Origin: CAXMWX01 sp051008185
Lineage (GTDB): Bacteria > Pseudomonadota > Gammaproteobacteria > Eutrophobiales > Eutrophobiaceae
Reading direction: 5' to 3'
DNA length: 20,818 bases
Assembly: GCA_051008185.1 (NCBI GenBank)
Contig: JBPCXW010000127.1
Coordinates: forward strand, 1 to 20,818
Below the pieces are notes generated by a model. It saw only the letters and a list, made by a program, of their open reading frames with translations. It did not search any database and was not told the origin of the DNA. The stretch's first letter is position 1. The number at the start of each line of letters is the position of its first letter. Made by a program: the position numbers and the translations under genes. Below, piece by piece: positions 1 to 7,507 of this stretch.

Positions 1-171
1 GGCCAGGGCCGCTGCTTCAGGGTTTTCGTAAAAGCGGGGCAAAAACGGATTGGTGGCGGCATCCTCCAGCATCAGTTGCACATCAAAACTGTCGGCAAGC
101 CTCTTTGCCAGAGTAGTCTTGCCGACACCTATCGGGCCTTCCACAACAATAAACTCGGGTGTATTATTCAT
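1..171 (-). CDS. Deoxynucleoside kinase (deoxyadenosine/deoxyguanosine kinase family), N-terminal part only
   Basis: This gene starts at ATG 171 and runs leftwards out of the window, so only the first 57 codons are seen. The start reads MNNTPEFIVVEGPIGVGKTT. It has the P-loop GPIGVGKT at residues 12-19, followed by a lid-side segment with NPFLPRFYENP, as in bacterial dNK-type kinases that phosphorylate purine deoxynucleosides for salvage. The ATG overlaps the stop of folK by 8 bases (ATGAATAA), which implies translational coupling. A kinase of this family downstream of folK is a common gammaproteobacterial arrangement. Substrate specificity cannot be read from the visible part. Confidence 0.85.
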   Translation of the reverse strand, partial: MNNTPEFIVVEGPIGVGKTTLAKRLADSFDVQLMLEDAATNPFLPRFYENPEAAALA

Positions 172-652
172 TGTCCAACCTGCTGACGACGGTTTGATCC
201 AGTGCTTGCAACAGTGTGGCCGCCCGACCCTGACCGGGTATGTCCAATTCCGCATCCAGTTCCAGCAACGGCACCAGCACGAACGCCCGCCCGGGAATTT
301 CCTTGTGCGGCACACTGAGATGACGCTTTGCTATTTGCAACTCATCATACAACAACAGATCCAGATCCAGAGTGCGCGGCCCCCAACGCTCCCCCGTCCG
401 CACCCGCTGGTGTTGATCTTCAATCTGTTGCAAACCGGCCAGCAGGCTATCGGGGCTAAGTTGTGAATCCAGCAAGGCCACCGCATTGATAAAATCAGCC
501 TGCGCCACCGGCCCTACGGGTTCGCTTCTGTAAAGTGAAGAATACCGTTGCAAACGGGTTTGCGGGAGTGCTTGCAAATCAACCAGGGCGCTTTTGATAT
601 GCTGGATCGGGTCGCCCAGATTACTGCCCAGACCGACATAACAGTTTGCCAT
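164..652 (-). CDS. folK: 2-amino-4-hydroxy-6-hydroxymethyldihydropteridine pyrophosphokinase (HPPK)
   Basis: A cytoplasmic folate biosynthesis enzyme that transfers pyrophosphate from ATP to 6-hydroxymethyl-7,8-dihydropterin. The 162-residue length is normal for the family. The N-terminus MANCYVGLGSNLGDP carries the GLGSNLGD signature. The HPPK signature RWGPRTLDLDLL is at residues 89-100 and includes the two Mg-binding aspartates (D96, D98). A conserved PH pair follows at 115-116. The gene starts only 3 bases after the pcnB stop and its own stop overlaps the downstream kinase start, so pcnB-folK-kinase form one operon. pcnB-folK adjacency is typical of gammaproteobacteria. Confidence 0.96.
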   Translation of the reverse strand: MANCYVGLGSNLGDPIQHIKSALVDLQALPQTRLQRYSSLYRSEPVGPVAQADFINAVALLDSQLSPDSLLAGLQQIEDQHQRVRTGERWGPRTLDLDLLLYDELQIAKRHLSVPHKEIPGRAFVLVPLLELDAELDIPGQGRAATLLQALDQTVVSRLDNE

Positions 653-655
653 TGC

Positions 656-1963
656 TCAACCTTGCTTGCGGTTTCTTGATCTGGATCTGCCGCGGCGCGG
701 GCGGGAAGTTCGCGGGCGCCTGTTTTCCGGCACCGGGTTCTGTTCCTGAAAGCGTGTCCACCAGTCTGCCATCTCCTGAACATCATCGCCGGACTGGGCT
801 CGTAACAGCAGAAAATCGTAGGCCGCCCTGAATCTGGGATGCTCAAGCAAACGCATCGGCCGACGATTGGTCTTGCGCAACAATCTGGGTTGCAACTGCC
901 AGATGTCGCGCGCGATATGGGTGAACCGCCGGGGCATCGCCGTGCTACGGGTTTGTTTGGAGATCACCACATCGCCGGCCAGCGTCAGTGCATCGTGTTG
1001 CGACTGCCCTTGCTCCATATACTCCCTGCACAGACGCTCCACTGGCAACCACAGCAAGGCGGCCAATAAAAATCCGGGGGTAACGGATTTATCTTCCGCC
1101 AAACGTTTATCGGTATTGTCCAGCGCGTGATAAACCAGAGTGTGCGGAAACCCGCCTTCTTCCTCTGCCAATGCCTCCTCGGTCTGAGGGAACAAACTGG
1201 CAAACAAATTATAGTGCCGTAATTGTTCAAAGGTTTGCAAGGCGCAACCGCCCGTGAACATCTTCAAACACTCTTCAAACAAACGTGCCGCCGGCATCTC
1301 CGTCAATAACGGCGCCAGCCGGTGGATGTGTTGCTTCACATCGTCATCCATGACGAAACCCAGCTTGGTGGCAAAACGTATCGCCCGCAACAGACGCACC
1401 GGGTCTTCGGTAAAACGTTGCTCGGGATCGCCGATTAACCTGATGTGCCCCGATTTGATGTCACCCATGCCATTAACATAATCCACTACGGAGTAGTCGC
1501 GAATACTGTAGAACAGGGCATTGACTGTGAAATCACGCCGCCATACATCTTCGTCAATACTGCCATAGACATTATCCCTGATGATGCGGCCATCAACAGA
1601 ATGGCCATCGTCTGACATACGATGCGGGGCGCGGAAAGTTGAAACCTCAATAATCTCACCGCCGTAACGCACATGGGCCAGACGGAAACGCTTGCCAATC
1701 AGGCGGCTGCTCCTGAACAGTTCATTGATCTGCTCCGGGGTGGCATCGGTCGCCACATCAAAATCCTTGGGCTCCCTGCCCAACAACAGATCCCGCACAC
1801 TGCCGCCGACCAGATAGGCATCAAAACCTGCTTTATTCAGGCGATACAGGATATTCAACGCCGCCTCACTGATATTCTTGCGTGATATGCAGTGCGCCTC
1901 GCGCGGATAAATAACCGGTTCTTGATGCAGATAGGTAACGTTATCGGTTTGTCTGGAGGTCAT
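656..1963 (-). CDS. pcnB: Poly(A) polymerase I
   Basis: A 435-residue enzyme that adds 3' poly(A) tails to RNA and promotes decay. The nucleotidyltransferase signature is at residues 53-73: GGSVRD, then KDFDVATD with the metal-binding aspartates D67 and D69. RRDFTVNAL follows at 142-150. The block PREAHCISRKNISEAALNIL just before the catalytic domain matches PcnB rather than CCA-adding enzyme. The C-terminus is strongly basic (RPRRGRSRSRNRKQG), the usual PcnB RNA-binding tail. The gene starts at ATG 1963 with no clear Shine-Dalgarno. A sigma-70-like promoter lies about 30 bases upstream. It leads the operon with folK. Confidence 0.96.
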   Translation of the reverse strand: MTSRQTDNVTYLHQEPVIYPREAHCISRKNISEAALNILYRLNKAGFDAYLVGGSVRDLLLGREPKDFDVATDATPEQINELFRSSRLIGKRFRLAHVRYGGEIIEVSTFRAPHRMSDDGHSVDGRIIRDNVYGSIDEDVWRRDFTVNALFYSIRDYSVVDYVNGMGDIKSGHIRLIGDPEQRFTEDPVRLLRAIRFATKLGFVMDDDVKQHIHRLAPLLTEMPAARLFEECLKMFTGGCALQTFEQLRHYNLFASLFPQTEEALAEEEGGFPHTLVYHALDNTDKRLAEDKSVTPGFLLAALLWLPVERLCREYMEQGQSQHDALTLAGDVVISKQTRSTAMPRRFTHIARDIWQLQPRLLRKTNRRPMRLLEHPRFRAAYDFLLLRAQSGDDVQEMADWWTRFQEQNPVPENRRPRTSRPRRGRSRSRNRKQG

Positions 1964-1994
1964 CTGGGGTTACGAACATGTTGAAATTGCGGCC

Positions 1995-2023
1995 ATTATA
2001 ACCTGATTACCGCAAGGTGTAAT
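1995..2023 (-). promoter_or_regulatory. Predicted sigma-70 promoter for pcnB-folK
   Basis: On the minus strand, a perfect -10 box TATAAT (plus coordinates 1995-2000) is separated by 17 bases from ATTACA (2018-2023, 4 of 6 matches to TTGACA). The predicted transcription start is near 1988, giving a leader of about 25 bases before the pcnB ATG. It sits in the 76-base gap after the DUF3293 gene, and suggests pcnB-folK-kinase can be expressed apart from the upstream operon. Confidence 0.6.
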
Positions 2024-2039
2024 AAAATTCTCCGGGTTT

Positions 2040-2456
2040 TCATAGTGGCCGGACAAGTTCGGGTATCCCATCCCGCTCAACCCAGACAACGGCGTTTTGT
2101 CCGAATTCCCTGCCCAGACGCAAGGCCTCCTCACGGGTGATACCGAGTACCAAAAAGCTCGGCTCTCGCCATTCACCGGATACGGCATCCCCGCTACCCT
2201 GACAAAATTCAAGCCCCGATTCTTGCAGACAGTGCTGCAACGCTTGTTGCGCGGCTTCGTTTTCATCTGGCCCGACGCATTGACTATGAGGATTATACGC
2301 CGTCAGAAATGCCGCCGAACAAACTCCCTTCGCGTGATACAAACGCTTCAGGTCCGGGCTTGGCTCACCTATTTTCAGGGTTAGAGACCACGGCTCATGC
2401 ACATTGTAGTCTGTCGCCCGATAAGCCTCTTTCAATTCATCGTTGACTGTCGCCAT
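2040..2456 (-). CDS. DUF3293 family protein
   Basis: A 138-residue soluble protein with no signal peptide or membrane segment. It resembles the DUF3293 family: an N-terminal YRATDY element, FLTAYNPHSQ in the middle (residues 50-59), a W-EPSFLVLGI segment, and a C-terminal LGREFGQNAVVW block. The molecular function of this family is not known to me. It starts at ATG 2456, 17 bases after the ychF stop, so it is probably the last gene of the long minus-strand operon. No strong terminator is visible after it; the next 76 bases contain the pcnB promoter. Confidence 0.75.
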   Translation of the reverse strand: MATVNDELKEAYRATDYNVHEPWSLTLKIGEPSPDLKRLYHAKGVCSAAFLTAYNPHSQCVGPDENEAAQQALQHCLQESGLEFCQGSGDAVSGEWREPSFLVLGITREEALRLGREFGQNAVVWVERDGIPELVRPL

Positions 2457-2473
2457 CAGGAGTATGCCCCGCG

Positions 2474-3565
2474 CTATACATTAAACCTGAACAACATCAC
2501 ATCCCCGTCGGCGACGATGTATTCCTTGCCTTCCAGATGCCATTTGCCGGCATCTCTGGCACCTTGTTCTCCGTTGTGCTGAATGTAATCGGCGAACGCG
2601 ATCACCTCCGCACGAATAAAACCTTTTGCAAAATCCGTATGAATGACACCGGCGGCCTGCGGTGCCGTGGCCCCCTGTTTTATGGTCCAGGCCCTGGCCT
2701 CTTTAGGCCCGGCGGTGAAATAGGTATGCAAATTCAGCAATTCATAACCGGCGCGGATGATGCGGTTCAAACCGGGTTCCTGTAATCCCAGACCGGCGAG
2801 GAACTCCTGTTTATCCGCCTCGTCCAGCTCGGCGATCTCGGACTCTATGGCGGCACAAACGCTCAACACCTGAGAGCCTTCCGCCGCCGCGTATTGTTGC
2901 AACTTTTCCAGCCAGGGATTATTTTCCACGCCCGCTTCATCAACATTGGCGATGTATAAATTGGGTTTGGCCGTTAGCAGATGCAGGTCTTTCAGTGCCG
3001 CCTGTTCTTCTGCTTGTAGCGACATCGCTCGCACCGGGCTGCCGGTATCAATGTGCCCTGCCACTTTCTCACACAAGACCTGTCTGGCCTTTGCCTCCTT
3101 GTCGCCACTTTTTGACTGTTTGGCGGCCTTGCTCACGGCCTTTTCCAGGGTTTCCTGATCGGCCAGACACAGTTCGGTATTGATTATCTCCAGATCGGCA
3201 ATGGGATCAATGCGGCCATTGACATGCGTGATATTCTCGTCTTCAAAACAACGCACAACCTGTGCGATGGCCTGAGTCTCGCGTATATGTGCCAGAAATT
3301 GATTGCCGAGACCCTCGCCTTTGGAAGCACCCTCAACCAGACCAGCGATATCAACAAACTCCATATGCGCCGGTACGATCTTTTCAGGTTTGACCAAGGC
3401 CGCAATCTGCTGCAATCTGGGATCGGGTACGGGGACGACACCCACATTCGGCTCAATGGTACAAAAAGGATAGTTCTCCGCGCTGATACCGGAATTGGTC
3501 AAGGCGTTGAACAAGGTGGATTTGCCAACATTGGGCAAACCGACTATGCCGCATTTGAAACCCAT
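2474..3565 (-). CDS. ychF: Redox-regulated OBG-family ATPase YchF
   Basis: A 363-residue P-loop protein of the TRAFAC/OBG family that binds ribosomes and hydrolyses ATP. The Walker A motif GLPNVGKS is at residues 9-16. The G2/G3 region reads YPFCTIEPNVGVV and then DIAGLVEGASKGEGLGNQFL. The G4 position is NVDE rather than NKxD, the change that gives YchF its ATP preference. The C-terminal part, with HTYFTAGPKEARAWTI, corresponds to the TGS domain. The length equals the usual 363 residues. The ATG overlaps the pth stop by one base (TAATG), a translational coupling seen at the conserved pth-ychF pair. Confidence 0.97.
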   Translation of the reverse strand: MGFKCGIVGLPNVGKSTLFNALTNSGISAENYPFCTIEPNVGVVPVPDPRLQQIAALVKPEKIVPAHMEFVDIAGLVEGASKGEGLGNQFLAHIRETQAIAQVVRCFEDENITHVNGRIDPIADLEIINTELCLADQETLEKAVSKAAKQSKSGDKEAKARQVLCEKVAGHIDTGSPVRAMSLQAEEQAALKDLHLLTAKPNLYIANVDEAGVENNPWLEKLQQYAAAEGSQVLSVCAAIESEIAELDEADKQEFLAGLGLQEPGLNRIIRAGYELLNLHTYFTAGPKEARAWTIKQGATAPQAAGVIHTDFAKGFIRAEVIAFADYIQHNGEQGARDAGKWHLEGKEYIVADGDVMLFRFNV

Positions 3566-4161
3566 TACATCCCCACTTGCTCTGTCGGTGTATGCAAGGT
3601 CTGCATCGCCTTTTCCAGCTCGCCATTCAGGATCAACGGCAACACATCCAGACCGCGCTGTATTGCCGCCTCTATCAGTGCCTTGTCCTGCTTGCCCGGG
3701 CGACTCAGGACATACGGGGTAACCTGCTCCTTGCTACCCGGATGATCGATACCGATACGCAAACGGTAATAGCCGTTGTCAGTCAGACACTGGCTGATAC
3801 TACGCAGCCCATTGTTACCACCGTGACCACCGCCCTGCTTTAGCCGGATCGTCCCGGTCGGCAGATCAATCTCATCATGCACCACCAGGATTTGCTTGCA
3901 GTCAATATCGTAGTAGTCCGCAACCGCCTGCACCGCCCGGCCACTTTCATTCATCCAGGTTTGCGGCTTGATCACCCGCAAGTCATGCCCGTCTTCCCGT
4001 ATCCGGGCCAGCTCACAGAACAGTTTCTTCTCGTTGGAGAAACCGGCATGGATACGGTCGACAAGTTGATCGGCAAACCAGAAACCGGCGTTATGCCGGG
4101 TGTCGGCGTGATCGGTACCCGGATTACCCAGACCCGCGATCAGTTTGATTGCAGCTGGCAC
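3565..4161 (-). CDS. pth: Peptidyl-tRNA hydrolase
   Basis: A 198-residue cytoplasmic esterase that releases peptides from prematurely dissociated peptidyl-tRNA. The E. coli catalytic residues are all present: N13 in GLGNPG, H23 in TRHNAGF, N71 in QTWMNESG, D96 in VVHDEIDLP and N117 in GGHGGNNGLRSI. The start codon is GTG at 4161. A 5-codon reading frame (ATG at 4179, TAA at 4162-4164) ends immediately before that GTG. The gene is 23 bases downstream of rplY and coupled to ychF. Confidence 0.96.
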   Translation of the reverse strand: MPAAIKLIAGLGNPGTDHADTRHNAGFWFADQLVDRIHAGFSNEKKLFCELARIREDGHDLRVIKPQTWMNESGRAVQAVADYYDIDCKQILVVHDEIDLPTGTIRLKQGGGHGGNNGLRSISQCLTDNGYYRLRIGIDHPGSKEQVTPYVLSRPGKQDKALIEAAIQRGLDVLPLILNGELEKAMQTLHTPTEQVGM

Positions 4162-4184
4162 TTACAACCCGTGCAACATAGCCG

Positions 4185-4880
4185 CTACTTGTCCTTGTCC
4201 TTATCTTTGTCCTGCTCCTGCTCCGGGGTAGCCTCTGCATCTGTCTCGGCTCCTTCCTCGGCGGCAGCTTCTTCAGCCTCCACTTCCTCTTCTTCCTCTA
4301 TCACGCGCGGCAGATTCACGGACACCACGGGCAGGGTGACATCACCGCCATGGGTCAGGGCATGAATTTCAACGCCTTCCGGCAATTGCAGATCAGACAT
4401 TTGAATGGTGTCACCGAGATTCATCTCCAACACATCAACCTCAATAAACTCGGGCAAATCCTTCGGCAGACAGTTGATTTCCAGCTCCGTCATAATATGG
4501 CTGATAACACCGCCGGCCTGTTTGACACCGACACACTGTTCCTCGTTGATGAAATGCAAAGGCACACGCATGGTGAGCTTTGCTTGTTCATCAATCCGCA
4601 GAAAATCAATGTGTAGCACCGCAGGTTTGAACGGATGACGTTGCAAGTCCTTCAATACTACTTGCTCACTCTGCCCTGCCACATTGAGTGTCAGGACACG
4701 AGAATAAAAGGCCTCGTTTTCCAGTTGGTGGATAACCTCGTTATGATTCAGCGTTATCGGCACTGCATCTTTCTTGGCCCCATAAACAACGCCGGGTACT
4801 TTACCGGTTTTACGCAGGCGGCGGCTCGCACCTTTCCCTGCATCTGAACGCGATTCAGCACTTAGTGTAAATTGTTCCAT
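4185..4880 (-). CDS. rplY: 50S ribosomal protein L25, CTC (two-domain) form
   Basis: A 5S rRNA-binding ribosomal protein of 231 residues. The N-terminal L25 domain (about residues 1-95) begins MEQFTLSAESRSDAGKGASR and contains RRLRKTGKVPGVVYG. A C-terminal beta domain (about 96-190) follows, with HFINEEQCVGVK and DLPEFIEVDVLEMNLGD. The last 40 or so residues are low-complexity and acidic (runs of E, then alternating D and K), longer than the core family needs. The alternating DK end is encoded by near-repeats of the hexamer GACAAG. A good Shine-Dalgarno (GAGAGGAG) lies 7 bases before the ATG. It sits between prs and pth, as in pseudomonads. Confidence 0.95.
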   Translation of the reverse strand: MEQFTLSAESRSDAGKGASRRLRKTGKVPGVVYGAKKDAVPITLNHNEVIHQLENEAFYSRVLTLNVAGQSEQVVLKDLQRHPFKPAVLHIDFLRIDEQAKLTMRVPLHFINEEQCVGVKQAGGVISHIMTELEINCLPKDLPEFIEVDVLEMNLGDTIQMSDLQLPEGVEIHALTHGGDVTLPVVSVNLPRVIEEEEEVEAEEAAAEEGAETDAEATPEQEQDKDKDKDK

Positions 4881-4944
4881 TAAACTACTCCTCTCTTTAT
4901 AAAGTTAGAAAAACCTCCCGACCGCGACCAGACGGAAGTGTGAT

Positions 4945-4976
4945 ACATCTCAAACAACAAACATCTCAATCAACAA
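4945..4976 (-). repeat. 16-bp tandem duplication across the prs stop codon
   Basis: Two adjacent 16-base units (4945-4960 and 4961-4976) differ at one position. On the minus strand each reads roughly ATGTTTGTTGWTTGAG. The prs stop codon TGA (4966-4968) is inside one unit and the second copy follows it in the prs-rplY spacer, so the duplication did not alter the encoded protein. Confidence 0.8.
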
Positions 4977-5919
4977 ACATTGAACTCAGCGACTCGCCCT
5001 CGGCGATACGCCTGATACTCTCGGCCAGCATAGCGGCAACACTTAGCTGCCTGATACTGCCACATTCGGCCGCATCCTCGCGCAACGGAATCGTGTCCGT
5101 TACCACCAGCTCATCCAGTGTTGAGCCGGTGATATTTTCAATCGCCTCACCCGACAGCACCGGATGGGTGCAATACGCCACAACCTTGTTGGCGCCGTAT
5201 TCCTTCAGTGCGGCCGCGGCGTTGCAGAGTGTGCCCGCCGTATCCACCAGATCATCCACGATGACACAGGTTCTGTCTGTTACATCCCCTATGATGTTCA
5301 TCACCTCGGATTCATTCGGGTTGGCCCGGCGTTTATCAATAATCGCCAGATCCGTATCATCCAGACGTTTCGCAATCGCCCTCGCCCTGACCACACCGCC
5401 GACATCGGGCGACACCACAAGCTGGTTCTCATACTTGTGTTTCCATATATCACCCAGCAACACCGGTGAAGCATAAACATTATCCAGCGGCATATCAAAA
5501 AACCCCTGGATTTGATCGGCGTGCAAATCCACAGTCAATACACGATCAATACCAACGGCACCAATCATATCGGCAAGCACCTTGGCGCTAATCGGCACCC
5601 GTGCCGAGCGCGGCCGCCGATCCTGACGGGCATAACCCATATAGGGCACGACCGCAGTGATGCGCGCCGTAGAGGCCCGCCTCAACGCATCGGCCATGAC
5701 CAGCAATTCCATCAGGTTGTCATTGGTCGGCGTGCACAGGGATTGCAAAATAAACGCATCCCGGCCCCTGACATTTTCAGCGATCTCCACCATGACTTCC
5801 CCGTCACTGAAACGCCCGACATTGATCTTGCCTATCGGCAGATTCAAATAGCCCGCGACATCCGTCGTCAATCGCGGATTAGCGGTGCCGCTGAACAGAA
5901 CAAGGTTAGTTAGTGACAT
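4966..5919 (-). CDS. prs: Ribose-phosphate pyrophosphokinase (PRPP synthetase)
   Basis: It makes PRPP from ribose 5-phosphate and ATP for nucleotide, histidine, tryptophan and NAD synthesis. I chose ATG 5919, giving MSLTNLVLFSGTANPRL and 317 residues, close to the 315 of E. coli. An upstream in-frame ATG (5955) would extend into tRNA-Gln, and the shorter start has a GGAAG Shine-Dalgarno. Motifs: FSDGEVMVEI with the ATP-binding region, RQDRRPRSARVPISAK at 98-113, the DLHADQIQGFF metal/ribose site at 131-141, and the PRPP loop VDDLVDTAGT at 221-230. The gene begins 24 bases after the tRNA, in the same transcription unit. Confidence 0.97.
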   Translation of the reverse strand: MSLTNLVLFSGTANPRLTTDVAGYLNLPIGKINVGRFSDGEVMVEIAENVRGRDAFILQSLCTPTNDNLMELLVMADALRRASTARITAVVPYMGYARQDRRPRSARVPISAKVLADMIGAVGIDRVLTVDLHADQIQGFFDMPLDNVYASPVLLGDIWKHKYENQLVVSPDVGGVVRARAIAKRLDDTDLAIIDKRRANPNESEVMNIIGDVTDRTCVIVDDLVDTAGTLCNAAAALKEYGANKVVAYCTHPVLSGEAIENITGSTLDELVVTDTIPLREDAAECGSIRQLSVAAMLAESIRRIAEGESLSSMFVD

Positions 5920-5943
5920 AAGTCTTCCGATTCTGAATATAAA

Positions 5944-6019
5944 TGGCTGGGGCACCAGGACTCGAACCTGGGAATGCAGGGATCAAAACCCTGTGCCTTA
6001 CCAACTTGGCTATGCCCCA
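5944..6019 (-). tRNA. tRNA-Gln (anticodon TTG)
   Basis: A complete 76-base cloverleaf with encoded CCA. The acceptor stem TGGGGCA pairs with TGCCCCA, with discriminator G. The anticodon stem CAGGG/CCCTG encloses the loop TTTTGAT, giving anticodon TTG (UUG). The T arm has TTCGAAC. It closely resembles E. coli tRNA-Gln. The first 10 bases overlap the 3' end of ispE, including its stop codon TAG. tRNA-Gln between ispE and prs is also found in pseudomonads. Confidence 0.97.
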
Positions 6020-6882
6020 TCATCAATCCGGCCTGCCCCGTAACGCTTTACTTTCTCCAGCAAGGGCGACTGGTTCAGCCCCTGTGTGACAAACCCGCTC
6101 CACTCCGGTGGCAATTCGGCCCTGACCGCCTCCGCCTGCTCCGGGGTCGGGAAAGCGGCGAAGATACAGCCGCCGGTGCCGGTCAATCTCGCCACCGCCC
6201 TCTCATCCAGCCAGCGCATGGCCCTGTCAATCTCGGCATAGCCCTTGCGTACCACCGGCTCACAGTCATTATGGCTTGTGCCTGAGAGAAAGTCCTGCAT
6301 TGTGATTGCAGGTGTATTGCGTGTCAAATCAGGATCAGAAAAAATCCGCGCGGTCGGCACCACAAGGCCGGGCCAGATGACCAGATAGGGCGACTCGGCT
6401 ACGGCGTCCGTCGGCTGCAGGATCTCGCCCGTGCCCTCAGCCCAGGCGGCACGGCCATGCACAAATACCGGCACATCGGCACCCAGAGACAGGCCGATTT
6501 CGGCCAGATCGGCCGGCCCCAGGCCCGTCTCCCACAGCAGGTTCAGCGCCAGCAAGGTGGTCGCGGCATTGGAACTGCCGCCGCCGAGGCCGCCACCGGT
6601 GGGCAGGAATTTCTCCACCTTTATATCGGCGCCGTGGCTGCAACCGGTCGCCTGCTGCAATGCCTGCGCCGCCCGGATGATCAGATCCTGCTGTTCAGCC
6701 ACCTCGGGGTAATTGCCCTGTCGCGACAGGCTACCATCGCGGTTGGGGGAGAAATACATACGGTCGTGCAGGGTGAGGAACTGAAACAGCGTCTGCAAGT
6801 TGTGATAACCGTCATCACGCCTGCCGGTTATATGCAAAAACAGATTGACCTTAGCGGGGGCGGGCCAGTAGCCGGTCATCAT
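6010..6882 (-). CDS. ispE: 4-diphosphocytidyl-2-C-methyl-D-erythritol kinase
   Basis: A GHMP-family kinase of the MEP isoprenoid pathway that phosphorylates CDP-methylerythritol. The N-terminus reads PAPAKVNLFLHITGRRDDGYH, with K11 in the substrate site. The GHMP ATP loop PTGGGLGGGSSNAA is at residues 94-107. D136 in LGADVPVF is the expected catalytic aspartate, and GTGGCIFAAF is the C-terminal GHMP motif. The length of 290 is normal. ATG occurs twice in a row (6882, 6879); both lie inside the lolB 3' end, giving about a 30-base overlap. The stop codon (6010-6012) lies inside tRNA-Gln. Confidence 0.95.
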   Translation of the reverse strand: MMTGYWPAPAKVNLFLHITGRRDDGYHNLQTLFQFLTLHDRMYFSPNRDGSLSRQGNYPEVAEQQDLIIRAAQALQQATGCSHGADIKVEKFLPTGGGLGGGSSNAATTLLALNLLWETGLGPADLAEIGLSLGADVPVFVHGRAAWAEGTGEILQPTDAVAESPYLVIWPGLVVPTARIFSDPDLTRNTPAITMQDFLSGTSHNDCEPVVRKGYAEIDRAMRWLDERAVARLTGTGGCIFAAFPTPEQAEAVRAELPPEWSGFVTQGLNQSPLLEKVKRYGAGRIDDGA

Positions 6883-7489
6883 TTTCCAATGTCCATTCTG
6901 TCACCGCGAGCTTGATCCGGATATCGTTGTGTTCCAGTCTCACCTTGCCCGGCAGGACATAATCAGCAACCTGCCGATAGCCGCCGTAGCTGATATCCCA
7001 ACCGGATTGTTGTAACTGTATCAGGCGTTGCCGCTTGTCAAGGATCAGCGCATCAACCGGCGCACCGGGTTGCGGCAGGCCGCGGATCCAGTAAGGCAGG
7101 CCATCCACCGGCAGGTGCCAGCCGAGGTGTTGCCGCAACAAGGCCTCGGGGCTGTCGGCGCTGAACGATTGGTTGTCATTGGTACGCAGATTCACCACCC
7201 CGTCACGGGCGGACAGCTCCACCGTTCCCTTGCCCAGCGGGGCGATCAGTAACAGCTGGTAATCCTGTTGCTGTTGCCGCCAATCCAGTGTGGCACTGGC
7301 GGCCTCCCCCTGCCGCTTCAGACCGATGCGCGCCCGCAGTGTCCAGTCATGCAGCTCCAGCAGTTGCGCCTGATGTTGCTCCCAGGACTGCTCCGCCTGC
7401 TGGCGCGGCGCAAGACCGGTGCAACCCGACAACATCGCCAACAGGATCGGCACGGCGATGCGATGGCTGGGGATGGGAAATGCGCGCAA
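6851..7489 (-). CDS. lolB: Outer-membrane lipoprotein insertion factor LolB
   Basis: A 212-residue lipoprotein that receives lipoproteins from LolA and inserts them into the outer membrane. The N-terminus has basic residues, a hydrophobic stretch and a lipobox LSGC (C23). The body contains LHDWTLRARIGLKRQGEAASATLDW and the later WIRGLPQPGAP, as in LolB. The start is TTG at 7489. No ATG is available, because the preceding TPR gene's stop (7508-7510) is in the same frame only six codons upstream. No clear Shine-Dalgarno is seen, so expression probably depends on coupling. Its place next to ispE matches pseudomonads. Confidence 0.9.
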   Translation of the reverse strand: MRAFPIPSHRIAVPILLAMLSGCTGLAPRQQAEQSWEQHQAQLLELHDWTLRARIGLKRQGEAASATLDWRQQQQDYQLLLIAPLGKGTVELSARDGVVNLRTNDNQSFSADSPEALLRQHLGWHLPVDGLPYWIRGLPQPGAPVDALILDKRQRLIQLQQSGWDISYGGYRQVADYVLPGKVRLEHNDIRIKLAVTEWTLENDDRLLARPR

Positions 7490-7507
7490 GGAATTGTCGG
7501 CAGCTTG

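Noticed and set aside
4881..4965. Possible terminator or autoregulatory leader between prs and rplY
   Set aside because: Only a short imperfect stem near a T5 run (minus strand) is seen; too weak to call. The tandem duplication and the rplY Shine-Dalgarno are the only clear features.
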